9,063 bases of DNA from JBAUHN01 sp049680295 (GTDB lineage Bacteria > Pseudomonadota > Alphaproteobacteria > Rhodobacterales > Rhodobacteraceae): positions 1 through 9,063 of the forward strand of contig JBAUHN010000230.1 of assembly GCA_049680295.1 (NCBI GenBank), given 5' to 3'. Below, piece after piece: positions 1-6,441 of this stretch (within the stretch, counting starts at the first letter, position 1; the number at the start of each line of letters is the position of its first letter). Under the pieces are notes generated by a model, which did no database searches, was not told the origin of the DNA, and saw nothing but the letters and a program-made list of their open reading frames with translations. Made by a program: the position numbers and the translations under genes.

Positions 1-538
1 GGCCGTAGATCTGATTGTGTTTTCCAGCCTGATCGTGATTTTGATCACCGGTGCGCGCCAAGGTCGGATGAGCATCGGCATCTTGCGCAAGGTCGGGCTT
101 GGGCTGATCCGCAACCCGATGATCGTCGCGATGTCGCTGGGAATGCTATGGTCGGGCCTGTCGATCCCGATACCGACACCGATGAATGATTTTCTGGCTA
201 TTCTGGGGGGCGCTGCGACGCCGGGTGCATTGTTTGCGATCGGGGCTTCATTGGCGTCCAAGTCCACCGAGCGGATCGAAGTCGCAGGCTGGCTGAGTTT
301 TTGCAAATTGGTGCTGCATCCGGGGTTTGTTGCTGTGGCAGCACTGTATTTGTTTGATGTTGACCCGTTTTCGGCGGCGGTGATCATTTCCGCGGCGGCG
401 CTGCCGGTGGCCGGGAACGTCTATATTCTGGCCCAACACTATGGCGTCGCACCGCAACGGGTGTCAGCCGCAATATTGGTATCAACCGCCGTCAGCATCG
501 TGACGGTCAGCCTGGTTATTGCATGGGTTGCACCTTAG
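1..538 (+). CDS. AEC family (auxin efflux carrier-like) transporter, 3' part only
   Basis: This is the C-terminal part of an inner-membrane transporter of the AEC (auxin efflux carrier) family. Family members move small organic anions or related metabolites, but the substrate cannot be read from this fragment. The frame is open from base 2, so the GTG at position 17 is probably an internal valine and the gene begins before the window. About 178 residues are visible, in several hydrophobic segments. The stretch around bases 113-260 has the typical look of the family's second half: an Asn-Pro in a helix, a short loop rich in Pro and Ile, then a Gly/Ala-rich helix with a Pro-Gly-Ala-Leu-Phe-Ala-Ile-Gly core. 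The last helix ends in a short tail before the TAG at 536-538. Family assignment is good; substrate and relation to the operon downstream are unknown. Confidence 0.8.
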   Translation, partial: AVDLIVFSSLIVILITGARQGRMSIGILRKVGLGLIRNPMIVAMSLGMLWSGLSIPIPTPMNDFLAILGGAATPGALFAIGASLASKSTERIEVAGWLSFCKLVLHPGFVAVAALYLFDVDPFSAAVIISAAALPVAGNVYILAQHYGVAPQRVSAAILVSTAVSIVTVSLVIAWVAP

Positions 539-616
539 CCGTTGATTATTGACCCTTTTGACGGGTGCCACCCTTGCCGAAATGCGCCGCAACAGGTAGC
601 TCTGCCAAAACTGCAC

Positions 617-622
617 AAAGGA
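617..622 (+). promoter_or_regulatory. Ribosome binding site that fixes the fghA start
   Basis: The AAAGGA at these bases is a good Shine-Dalgarno match, placed 8 bases before the ATG at 631. It favours 631 over the in-frame ATG at 622, which overlaps the site, and over the upstream in-frame start near 565. Translation between 565 and 630 gives residues unlike the start of any S-formylglutathione hydrolase. Confidence 0.6.
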
Positions 623-630
623 TGGACGTT

Positions 631-1461
631 ATGAAAACACTGTCGGAAAATGCCTGTTTTGGCGGCACGCAAGGTGTCTATTCCCATGCCTCGGCCAGTT
701 GCAATTGCGACATGACGTTTGGTCTGTATTTGCCTCAGGAGGCCGCGGACGGTCCGGTGCCGGTACTTTGGTATTTGTCAGGTCTGACCTGCACCCACGA
801 GAACGCAATGGTCAAGGCCGGCGCGCAGGCCTGGGCCGCAGAACAGGGCATCGCGCTGATATTCCCCGACACATCCCCGCGCGGCGAGGGTGTGGCCGAT
901 GATGACGCCTTTGATCTGGGACAGGGTGCCGGTTTTTATGTGAACGCGACGGAACAGCCCTGGGCCAAACATTTTCAAATGTGGGATTATGTCACCAAAG
1001 ACCTGAACGATCTGGTTGCGCAGAATTTCGCGCTTGATATGGACCGTCAGGCGATTTGCGGACATTCCATGGGCGGGCACGGCGCGTTGACGATGGCGAT
1101 GGGATTGCCGGGCAGGTTCCGGTCGGTGTCGGCCTTTTCGCCGATCAGCAACCCAAGCGCCAGCGATTGGGGCCGCAAACAATTGGCCGCCTATCTGGGC
1201 GCGGATGAGGCAAAATGGGCGCCACATGATGCAACGCTGATGATGCAGGCGGGTGGATTCGACGGGCCGATTTTGGTCGATACCGGGACCAACGACCAGT
1301 TCCTGGATCTGTTGCAACCCGAGGCGCTGGCCGCTGCGGTTGCGGTCAAAAGGCAACAGGCGATCCTGCGTCTGCAACCGGGATATGACCACAGCTATTT
1401 CTTTGTCTCGACCTTTATGGAGGACCATATCGCGTTTCATGCGGACGCGCTTTACGCATGA
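631..1461 (+). CDS. fghA: S-formylglutathione hydrolase
   Basis: This cytoplasmic serine esterase hydrolyses S-formylglutathione to formate and glutathione, the second step of glutathione-dependent formaldehyde detoxification. The 276-residue product matches the family's usual length (about 277-280) and shows the alpha/beta hydrolase fold of the esterase D group. The nucleophile is Ser146 in Gly-His-Ser-Met-Gly-Gly (144-149). The likely partners are Asp222 in a Gly-Thr-Asn-Asp segment and His254 in Gly-Tyr-Asp-His-Ser. The conserved Gly-Leu-Thr-Cys-Thr-His-Glu-Asn stretch (51-58) is also present. The start at 631 is chosen from the ribosome binding site and the family-like N-terminus. It is the first gene of a run of five genes joined by ATGA overlaps. 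The partner dehydrogenase gene (adhI/flhA, class III alcohol dehydrogenase) is not visible in this window, although the two are often neighbours in related bacteria. Confidence 0.95.
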   Translation: MKTLSENACFGGTQGVYSHASASCNCDMTFGLYLPQEAADGPVPVLWYLSGLTCTHENAMVKAGAQAWAAEQGIALIFPDTSPRGEGVADDDAFDLGQGAGFYVNATEQPWAKHFQMWDYVTKDLNDLVAQNFALDMDRQAICGHSMGGHGALTMAMGLPGRFRSVSAFSPISNPSASDWGRKQLAAYLGADEAKWAPHDATLMMQAGGFDGPILVDTGTNDQFLDLLQPEALAAAVAVKRQQAILRLQPGYDHSYFFVSTFMEDHIAFHADALYA

Positions 1462-1913
1462 CCAAATTGTATATTGATGCCGACGCCTGCCCCGTCAAAG
1501 CCGAGGCCGAACGCGTGGCGACCCGCCATGCCATTCAGATGTATGTGGTGTCCAATGGCGGATTGCGTCCCTCGCTGAACCCGATGGTTGAAACCGTGAT
1601 CGTGGCGGATGGTCCGGACGTGGCCGACATGTGGATTGCGGATCGCTGCGGGCCGGGGGACGTGGTTGTCACCGGCGATATCCCACTGGCTGCCCGCTGT
1701 GTTGAGACCGGGGCGCTGGTGTTGAAACACAACGGCGAAACGCTGACCTCAAAGAATATCGGCAATGTTTTGGCGACCCGCGATCTGATGACAGACCTGC
1801 GCGCGGCCGATCCGTTTCGCCAAGGTGGCGGCAAAGGGTTTACAAAAGCCGACCGCTCCCGTTTTCTGGAAGGATTGGAAAGCAGCATTCGCGCTGCCAA
1901 GAAAGTGGGATGA
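1458..1913 (+). CDS. YaiI/YqxD family protein (DUF188, UPF0178)
   Basis: This 151-residue soluble protein belongs to the widespread YaiI/YqxD (DUF188) family, whose biochemical role is not established. The family is thought to have a PIN-nuclease-like fold, from which a metal-dependent nuclease role has been suggested but not shown. Family hallmarks are visible: Asp-Ala-Asp-Ala-Cys-Pro (7-12), the Ser-Asn-Gly segment after the second strand (32-34), the Thr-Gly-Asp-Ile-Pro-Leu-Ala segment (72-78) whose acidic residue could bind metal, and the C-terminal Gly-Gly-Gly-Lys-Gly-Phe-Thr-Lys-Ala-Asp-Arg motif (123-133). Length is normal for the family. The ATG shares bases 1458-1461 (ATGA) with the fghA stop, and no clear Shine-Dalgarno site precedes it, which fits translational coupling. 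Family assignment is confident; function is unknown. Confidence 0.92.
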   Translation: MTKLYIDADACPVKAEAERVATRHAIQMYVVSNGGLRPSLNPMVETVIVADGPDVADMWIADRCGPGDVVVTGDIPLAARCVETGALVLKHNGETLTSKNIGNVLATRDLMTDLRAADPFRQGGGKGFTKADRSRFLEGLESSIRAAKKVG

Positions 1914-2533
1914 ACTTAGTGAAGGCTGTTGTCTTTGACATCGGAAATGTACTGCTTGAATGGAACCCCGAGCGGTTTTTTGACGGCGTTATCGGCCCTG
2001 ACCGCCGCGCAAAGATGTTCGCGGCGGTTGATCTGCACGCGATGAATGAACGGGTAGATCTGGGCGAGAATTTTACCGATACGGTCTATGGAACAGCAGA
2101 TGCATACCCCGAATGGCGCAGCGAAATCCGGATGTGGCATGACCGCTGGATCGAGATGGCCGCGCCCGCGATTGATCATTCGGTACGGTTAATGCGCGCC
2201 CTGCAAGGGGCTGGTGTTCCGGTGTTCTCGCTCACCAATTTTGGTGTTCAAACCTATGATCTGGCGGCGAAACACTATGATTTCCTGACCGCGTTTGACC
2301 GCGATTTCATTTCCGGTCATATGCAGGTGATCAAACCTGACCCGACGATTTATCAGATGCTGGAAGCCGCGGCAGGCCTTGCAGGTCAGGACCTACTATT
2401 CACCGACGACCGGGCTGACAATATCGCGCAGGCCCGCGCGCGTGGCTGGAACACGCATCTGTTTGAGGGGCCTCAGGGCTGGGCGGACAGATTGGTCGCC
2501 GAAGGGTTACTGACGCCCGAGACCGCGCGATGA
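1910..2533 (+). CDS. HAD-superfamily phosphatase, YihX-like subfamily
   Basis: This is a predicted cytoplasmic phosphatase of the haloacid dehalogenase superfamily, 207 residues. Motif I is Phe-Asp-Ile-Gly-Asn-Val (9-14): Asp10 is the expected nucleophile, and the usual second Asp is replaced by Gly12, as in Escherichia coli YihX, an alpha-glucose-1-phosphate phosphatase. Motif II is probably Thr109 in Leu-Thr-Asn-Phe-Gly, motif III is Lys142 in Ile-Lys-Pro-Asp-Pro-Thr-Ile-Tyr, and motif IV is the Asp166-Asp167 pair followed by Arg-Ala-Asp-Asn-Ile. The region between motifs I and II is helical, as in a C1-cap enzyme. The ATG at 1910 overlaps the upstream stop by four bases (ATGA); a GTG at 1919 is a less likely start. 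Closest relatives are usually annotated only as HAD family phosphatase, and the substrate cannot be deduced from the sequence. Confidence 0.9.
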   Translation: MNLVKAVVFDIGNVLLEWNPERFFDGVIGPDRRAKMFAAVDLHAMNERVDLGENFTDTVYGTADAYPEWRSEIRMWHDRWIEMAAPAIDHSVRLMRALQGAGVPVFSLTNFGVQTYDLAAKHYDFLTAFDRDFISGHMQVIKPDPTIYQMLEAAAGLAGQDLLFTDDRADNIAQARARGWNTHLFEGPQGWADRLVAEGLLTPETAR

Positions 2534-3447
2534 GCATTCCGATCATTCCATTCGCCGAATGCGACCCTTTGCTGGATTGGATCGGGTTGACGGACGCGCT
2601 GGCGACCGGTCACACATTACCCAAGGCCGAAATCGGCGACACTTTTTTGTACCGCAACCCCGATACGTTGCTGAGCCGCGCCGCCTGGATTGACGGGCTT
2701 GGCATCGCGGTCAAATCGGCCACGGTCTTTCCGGATAATCCTAAAGCCGGGGTGCCGATGATCAATGGCGGCGTTAATCTTTATTCCGACAAGGACGGCA
2801 CTTTGGACGCGATTGTGGATTTTCATCTGGTGACCAAATGGAAAACCGCGGGCGACAGTCTGCTGGCGGCACGGCGGCTGGCACGTCCCGACAGCCGCAA
2901 TATTCTGATCGTCGGCGCGGGCACGCAAGGGCGCGGGCTGCACAGTGCCTATTCTGCCGCTTTCCCGGATGCGCGGTTTACCGTCTGGAACCGCAGCCCT
3001 GAAAATGCGCAGGCGATGGTCCGCGACATCCCCGGACTGACACTTGCCGATGATCTGGAAACCGCGGTGCGGGCTGCCGACATTGTCACCAGTGCTACGA
3101 TGTCAACGGAACCATTGATCAAAGGCGCGTGGTTTCGCCCCGGTCAGCACATTGATCTGATCGGGGCCTACCGCAGCGACATGCGTGAAGTTGATGATGC
3201 AGCAATGACCCGCGCGCGCATCTTTGTGGACAGCTATGATACAGTTTTGGGCCATATCGGCGAAATACAGATCCCGATTGATGCGGGCGTGATGACCCAG
3301 GATGACATCGTCGCGGATTACTATGATCTGGAAGCGTTTGCGCGCAAATCAGACGATGACATTACGCTGTTCAAGAACGGCGGCGGGGCGCATCTGGACC
3401 TTATGACCAGCCGCTATATTCTGGATCGTTGGCGGGCGCAAAAATGA
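2530..3447 (+). CDS. Ornithine cyclodeaminase / mu-crystallin family protein
   Basis: This 305-residue NAD(P)-dependent protein belongs to the family that includes ornithine cyclodeaminase, ketimine reductases, alanine dehydrogenase (archaeal type) and mu-crystallin. The N-terminal half carries the substrate domain with the conserved Lys62 (Val-Lys-Ser) and a Phe-Pro-Asp-Asn-Pro segment (67-71). The Rossmann domain shows Val-Gly-Ala-Gly-Thr-Gln-Gly (128-134). Asp217 sits in Gly-Ala-Tyr-Arg-Ser-Asp-Met-Arg-Glu-Val-Asp, the usual place of the catalytic acid. Two family positions look unusual: Lys105 stands where most members have the substrate-binding Arg of an Arg-Thr-Ala motif, and the C-terminal segment after Phe281-Lys282 reads Asn-Gly-Gly-Gly-Ala-His rather than the common Ser-Val-Gly pattern. 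It therefore should not be called a true ornithine cyclodeaminase from sequence alone. The ATG overlaps the HAD stop (ATGA, 2530-2533). Confidence 0.9.
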   Translation: MSIPIIPFAECDPLLDWIGLTDALATGHTLPKAEIGDTFLYRNPDTLLSRAAWIDGLGIAVKSATVFPDNPKAGVPMINGGVNLYSDKDGTLDAIVDFHLVTKWKTAGDSLLAARRLARPDSRNILIVGAGTQGRGLHSAYSAAFPDARFTVWNRSPENAQAMVRDIPGLTLADDLETAVRAADIVTSATMSTEPLIKGAWFRPGQHIDLIGAYRSDMREVDDAAMTRARIFVDSYDTVLGHIGEIQIPIDAGVMTQDDIVADYYDLEAFARKSDDDITLFKNGGGAHLDLMTSRYILDRWRAQK

Positions 3448-4367
3448 TTTGGGTTATTTTGTTGATCGCCGCCTTGATTGCCACGCCCCTGACGATTGAA
3501 CATAACCGGCGTCACATGACGTCGTCAGAACGCGGTGCCGCGCCGGGGTCATTTGCAACTTTGTCACAGGGCGTGACCCATTACCAATGGCTGGGGCCTG
3601 CGCGCGGGCCGGTGGCCGTCTGCGTGCATGGGCTGACCACCCCAAGTTTTGTCTGGCGCGGATTGGCACGCGGGCTGGCGCTGATGGGGTTTCGGGTTCT
3701 GACATATGACATTTATGGCCGGGGATTTTCGGATCGGGTAAAAGGGCCGCAAACCAAAGCGTTCTTTTTGCGACAGCTTAATGACCTGCTGGCGCACGAA
3801 AAGATCGAGGACGGTATCACCCTCATCGGCTATTCCATGGGCGGTGCCATTGCGACAAGCTTCGCCGCCGAGGATTCCTACCGTATCCGCCGGATGATCC
3901 TGCTGGCACCCGCCGGAGTTGAAATCGCCCGCCACAAACTGATCGAATTTATGGTCCGCACCCCGATCATCGGCGACTGGATGATGCTGGCGTTTTACCC
4001 GTCGATTTTGCGGATGGGATTCAAGGCGGAACGGCAGTTGCCCAGCAGCGTCAAGGACATAACCAAGCTGATGGATAACGAGCTGAACTGGCGCGGATAT
4101 GTGCCGGCCGTGTTGTCCAGCATGCGTGGGTTCTTGCAACAGGACTGCAAGGCCGAACATCAGGCCCTTCACCGCGAAGAATTGCCTACCCTGGCGATTT
4201 GGGGCGCTGAGGACCCGGTGATCCCGCTGTCAGCGCTTGGGACAAGTGCGCAGTGGAACAGAACAATGCATCAGGAGGTGGTAGAGGGTGCAGGCCACGG
4301 GCTGCCCTACACGCACACCGATCAGGTACTTGCGACAATTGGAGACTTTGTTGGTGATGATCCTTAA
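3444..4367 (+). CDS. Membrane-anchored alpha/beta hydrolase
   Basis: This is a predicted alpha/beta-fold hydrolase of 307 residues. Residues 2-17 form a single hydrophobic segment, followed by a basic stretch (Asn-Arg-Arg-His), which suggests a signal anchor or an uncleaved signal peptide. The fold shows the oxyanion His-Gly (62-63), Gly-Arg-Gly-Phe-Ser-Asp (92-97) and the nucleophile elbow Gly-Tyr-Ser-Met-Gly-Gly with Ser131. Asp257 (in Trp-Gly-Ala-Glu-Asp-Pro-Val) and His285 (in Gly-Ala-Gly-His-Gly) complete the triad. A helical cap lies between about 150 and 220. Substrate is unknown; esterase, lipase or C-C hydrolase activity are all possible. The ATG at 3444 overlaps the previous stop as ATGA (3444-3447), which is preferred over the TTG at 3429 because it keeps the pattern of the whole operon. 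It is the last gene of the overlapping block. Confidence 0.88.
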   Translation: MIWVILLIAALIATPLTIEHNRRHMTSSERGAAPGSFATLSQGVTHYQWLGPARGPVAVCVHGLTTPSFVWRGLARGLALMGFRVLTYDIYGRGFSDRVKGPQTKAFFLRQLNDLLAHEKIEDGITLIGYSMGGAIATSFAAEDSYRIRRMILLAPAGVEIARHKLIEFMVRTPIIGDWMMLAFYPSILRMGFKAERQLPSSVKDITKLMDNELNWRGYVPAVLSSMRGFLQQDCKAEHQALHREELPTLAIWGAEDPVIPLSALGTSAQWNRTMHQEVVEGAGHGLPYTHTDQVLATIGDFVGDDP

Positions 4368-4370
4368 TCA

Positions 4371-4447
4371 CCGCGCAGGCACGACATCCAGGCCTCGGCA
4401 CAGGGTGTCGGTTGCCCAATGCTCGGGTCGGCGCGTGCCGCGCAGGC
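4371..4447. repeat. 10-bp direct repeat in the gap before zapE
   Basis: The sequence CCGCGCAGGC occurs exactly at 4371-4380 and again at 4438-4447, one copy just after the alpha/beta hydrolase stop and the other ending 7 bases before the zapE ATG. The second copy contains the weak CAGG that may serve as the zapE ribosome binding site. The spacing of 67 bases and the GC-rich content make chance possible. No transposase or target duplication accompanies it. Confidence 0.35.
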
Positions 4448-4454
4448 TTTCCCC

Positions 4455-5513
4455 ATGACCCAGCTTTCGCAAATCTACGACCAGATGGTTTCACAGGGGG
4501 CTTTATCGCCCGATTCCGCGCAAGAGGCCGTCCTGCCAGAGTTTGAGCGGATCAAGCTTGCGTTGGAACAGCCGGTCAAAAAAGGATTGTTCCGAAAGGC
4601 ACCGGAGCCGCCAAAGGGGCTCTATCTTTGGGGCGGCGTCGGGCGCGGAAAATCCATGTTGATGGATTTATTCGTGGAACATTTGGGCGATATTCCGGCG
4701 CGGCGCGTGCATTTTCACGCCTTCATGCAGGAAATCCACAGCGCGATGCACGAAGTCCGCAAAAGCGGTGTCGATGACGCGATTGCACCGGTTGCAGCGG
4801 AGGTTGCGGCCTCGGTCCGCTTGCTGGCCTTTGACGAAATGCAGATCAATGACATCACCGACGCAATGATCGTCGGACGCCTGTTTGAGGCGCTGTTTGC
4901 TGCCGGTGTGGTGGTGGTCACAACGTCAAACCGGGTGCCGGATGATCTGTATAAGGACGGGTTGAACCGGGCGCTTTTCCTGCCGTTCATAGACCTGATC
5001 AAAGAACGGATGACGGTGTGGGAAATGGTCAGTCCGACGGATTACCGTCAGGATCGTTTGCAAGGCACCCAAGTTTATTTCACCCCCGTCAACGCCGCAT
5101 CCCGAAAAGCCATGGATCAGGTTTGGACCGACCTTGCTGCCGGTAAGGGCGAAGTGTTGCACCTGAAGGTCAAAGGCCGCGATGTGGTCATCCCCGGTTT
5201 TCGCAACGGCATCGCCCGCGCGCAGTTTTATGACCTATGCGGCAAACCGCTGGGCCCTGCCGATTATCTGGCCCTTGCTGACGCGATCAAAGTATTGTTG
5301 CTGGACGACATCCCAACCCTTTCGCGGTCCAATTTCAACGAGGCAAAGCGTTTCGTGACCCTGATTGATGCTTTGTATGAGGCGCGGGTCCGGCTGATTT
5401 GTTCCGCTGCGGCATTGCCAGAAATGCTGTATGTTGAAGGCGAAGGCACGTTTGAATTTGAACGCACCGCGTCGCGTCTGCGCGAAATGCAATCCGACGA
5501 CTGGGCGCAGTAA
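4455..5513 (+). CDS. zapE: Cell division protein ZapE (AFG1-family P-loop ATPase)
   Basis: ZapE is an ATPase of the AFG1/LACE1 family. In Escherichia coli it associates with the FtsZ ring late in constriction and is needed under some stress and low-oxygen conditions. The 352-residue product shows Walker A Gly-Gly-Val-Gly-Arg-Gly-Lys-Ser (60-67) and Walker B Leu-Leu-Ala-Phe-Asp-Glu (123-128). A sensor-1-like Thr-Thr-Ser-Asn-Arg (156-160) and Arg172 in an Arg-Ala-Leu-Phe-Leu-Pro segment, a candidate arginine finger, are also present. The C-terminal Ser-Arg-Ser-Asn-Phe-Asn-Glu-Ala (290-297) and Phe-Glu-Arg-Thr-Ala-Ser-Arg-Leu (335-342) segments are typical of the family. I chose the ATG at 4455 because the product then begins like other ZapE proteins. 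An in-frame ATG at 4419 would add 12 residues with no family likeness. It lies 87 bases after the hydrolase gene in the same direction and converges on the LysM gene. Confidence 0.93.
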   Translation: MTQLSQIYDQMVSQGALSPDSAQEAVLPEFERIKLALEQPVKKGLFRKAPEPPKGLYLWGGVGRGKSMLMDLFVEHLGDIPARRVHFHAFMQEIHSAMHEVRKSGVDDAIAPVAAEVAASVRLLAFDEMQINDITDAMIVGRLFEALFAAGVVVVTTSNRVPDDLYKDGLNRALFLPFIDLIKERMTVWEMVSPTDYRQDRLQGTQVYFTPVNAASRKAMDQVWTDLAAGKGEVLHLKVKGRDVVIPGFRNGIARAQFYDLCGKPLGPADYLALADAIKVLLLDDIPTLSRSNFNEAKRFVTLIDALYEARVRLICSAAALPEMLYVEGEGTFEFERTASRLREMQSDDWAQ

Positions 5514-5533
5514 CGTTCTTACCGTATTACGAC

Positions 5534-6295
5534 TTAGAAGATCGGTATGGTCACTGTTTGCCCCGGCTTGCCGACCGCAATGTTGCCCGCCAACTGGGTG
5601 TTGGCATCCGTGATGCGGATGTATTCCAGCGGCAACCCATAGTAGCGCAAAGACAGCCCCGCCAGACTGTCTGAAGGCTGCAAAGTATGGGCAATCGGTT
5701 GCTGGATCTGCCGTGGCATCTGTGTTGCATTTGATTTCGACCGCAATACCACAGCCGCCAAAAGCGCGGATGTATCAAGCTGACCTGACATGGTGATCAA
5801 AGCGTCCGGAACCTTGAAATCACCACGGATTCTGGCCGCGTTCAGCATAGCGTCGATGTAGCGATCTGACTGCCATTCCGACAATGCCTGCACCAACAAT
5901 GCCTGAAACGGATCATCCGGCATCGGGGTGTAGCCAAAGCTCATCAACACGTCGCGCGCCAGAACGGAAAGGTCATTTACCGGGTCGACCGTATTGAAAA
6001 CGCGGATCGGGGTACGCAATTGCTGGCTTGTCGGGATATTTGAAACGGGGACGCGCGGCGTAATCTGCAAGATTGGCGCAGGGCTGGCGCGGGTGACAGT
6101 ATCAACCTCAGGCGCAGGTGTCTCCAATGGCAATGGCCGGACAACAGGTTGAGATTTTTCAGCGAGCCCGGTCGAAATTTGAGCGGTTTGCGCCTTAAAG
6201 GGCCCGTTGGTGAGCAGAACCGCCGCAACCACGCAGATCAGTGCAACCCCCGAAAGACGACCGATAATCGGCGCAATACGCCAACGCATGTTCAT
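5534..6295 (-). CDS. Membrane-anchored LysM-domain protein
   Basis: This 253-residue envelope protein has a short basic N-terminus, one hydrophobic segment (about 13-29), a proline-rich low-complexity linker (about 48-98), a helical middle region (about 105-180) and a C-terminal LysM domain (about 202-251). The LysM shows His-Thr-Leu-Gln-Pro-Ser-Asp-Ser-Leu-Ala-Gly (203-213), Arg-Tyr-Tyr-Gly (217-220) and a closing Gly-Gln-Thr-Val-Thr-Ile-Pro (245-251). The layout implies an inner-membrane anchor with the LysM in the periplasm, probably touching peptidoglycan. No hydrolase or peptidase domain is visible. The ATG at 6295 is chosen because a G-rich stretch (6303-6308) lies about 7 bases upstream and the hydrophobic segment follows directly. 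An ATG at 6289 is also possible. The frame stays open to 6490, but the upstream translation looks non-coding. It may be read from the promoter noted at 6362-6391. Specific role unknown. Confidence 0.85.
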   Translation of the reverse strand: MNMRWRIAPIIGRLSGVALICVVAAVLLTNGPFKAQTAQISTGLAEKSQPVVRPLPLETPAPEVDTVTRASPAPILQITPRVPVSNIPTSQQLRTPIRVFNTVDPVNDLSVLARDVLMSFGYTPMPDDPFQALLVQALSEWQSDRYIDAMLNAARIRGDFKVPDALITMSGQLDTSALLAAVVLRSKSNATQMPRQIQQPIAHTLQPSDSLAGLSLRYYGLPLEYIRITDANTQLAGNIAVGKPGQTVTIPIF

Positions 6296-6341
6296 ATATC
6301 GTCCCCCCAGACGGCAACGAAAACGCCGGTAATTGGCTTTT

Positions 6342-6372
6342 TCGTCTATGAAGCTGGGTCCGGTATAGACGA
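6342..6372. promoter_or_regulatory. 8-bp inverted repeat upstream of the LysM gene (possible operator)
   Basis: TCGTCTAT (6342-6349) and ATAGACGA (6365-6372) are perfect reverse complements separated by 15 bases. The right arm overlaps the putative -10 box of the promoter for the LysM gene, so a protein bound here could block transcription. Because transcription would start near 6355, only one arm would be in that RNA, which argues for a DNA site rather than an RNA hairpin. In a transcript reading through from folC both arms would be present. No T-run follows on the - strand, so it is not an ordinary terminator. Chance occurrence is possible. Confidence 0.4.
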
Positions 6373-6391
6373 GTGATTCGGGGCGGGTCAA
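6362..6391 (-). promoter_or_regulatory. Candidate sigma70-type promoter for the LysM gene
   Basis: On the - strand, TTGACC (6391-6386) is followed after 18 bases by TATACC (6367-6362). The -35 box matches five of six consensus bases and the -10 box four of six. The predicted start of transcription near 6355 would leave a leader of about 60 bases before the ATG at 6295. It sits in the 146-base gap after folC, where an independent promoter is plausible. Confidence 0.4.
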
Positions 6392-6441
6392 CATACAGTG
6401 ACGCACGCAACATTTGGTAGAATCACCTGCATCGGGGAATG

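Noticed and set aside
563..573. GGGT-GCC-ACCC hairpin after the AEC gene as a terminator
   Set aside because: The stem is only four base pairs with a three-base loop and no T-run follows it.
549..586. Two TTGAC motifs (549-554 and 558-563) before fghA as -35 boxes
   Set aside because: No convincing -10 box lies 16-18 bases downstream of either, so a promoter for fghA cannot be placed with confidence.
778..1440. Long open frame on the - strand opposite fghA
   Set aside because: It is antisense to a gene with a full catalytic triad and its translation (rich in Arg, His, Gln) is typical of an antisense shadow in GC-rich DNA.
1910..2533. HAD protein judged inactive because the second motif I Asp is Gly
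   Set aside because: The Asp-x-Gly form is shared with YihX, which is an active phosphatase, and motifs II-IV are intact.
3564..4172. Long open frame on the - strand opposite the alpha/beta hydrolase
   Set aside because: It is the antisense shadow of a clearly coding gene and shows no recognisable domain or ribosome binding site.
5514..5533. Shared terminator between convergent zapE and the LysM gene
   Set aside because: The 20 bases contain no stem longer than about four base pairs and no T-run. Termination, if here, is not of the visible intrinsic type.
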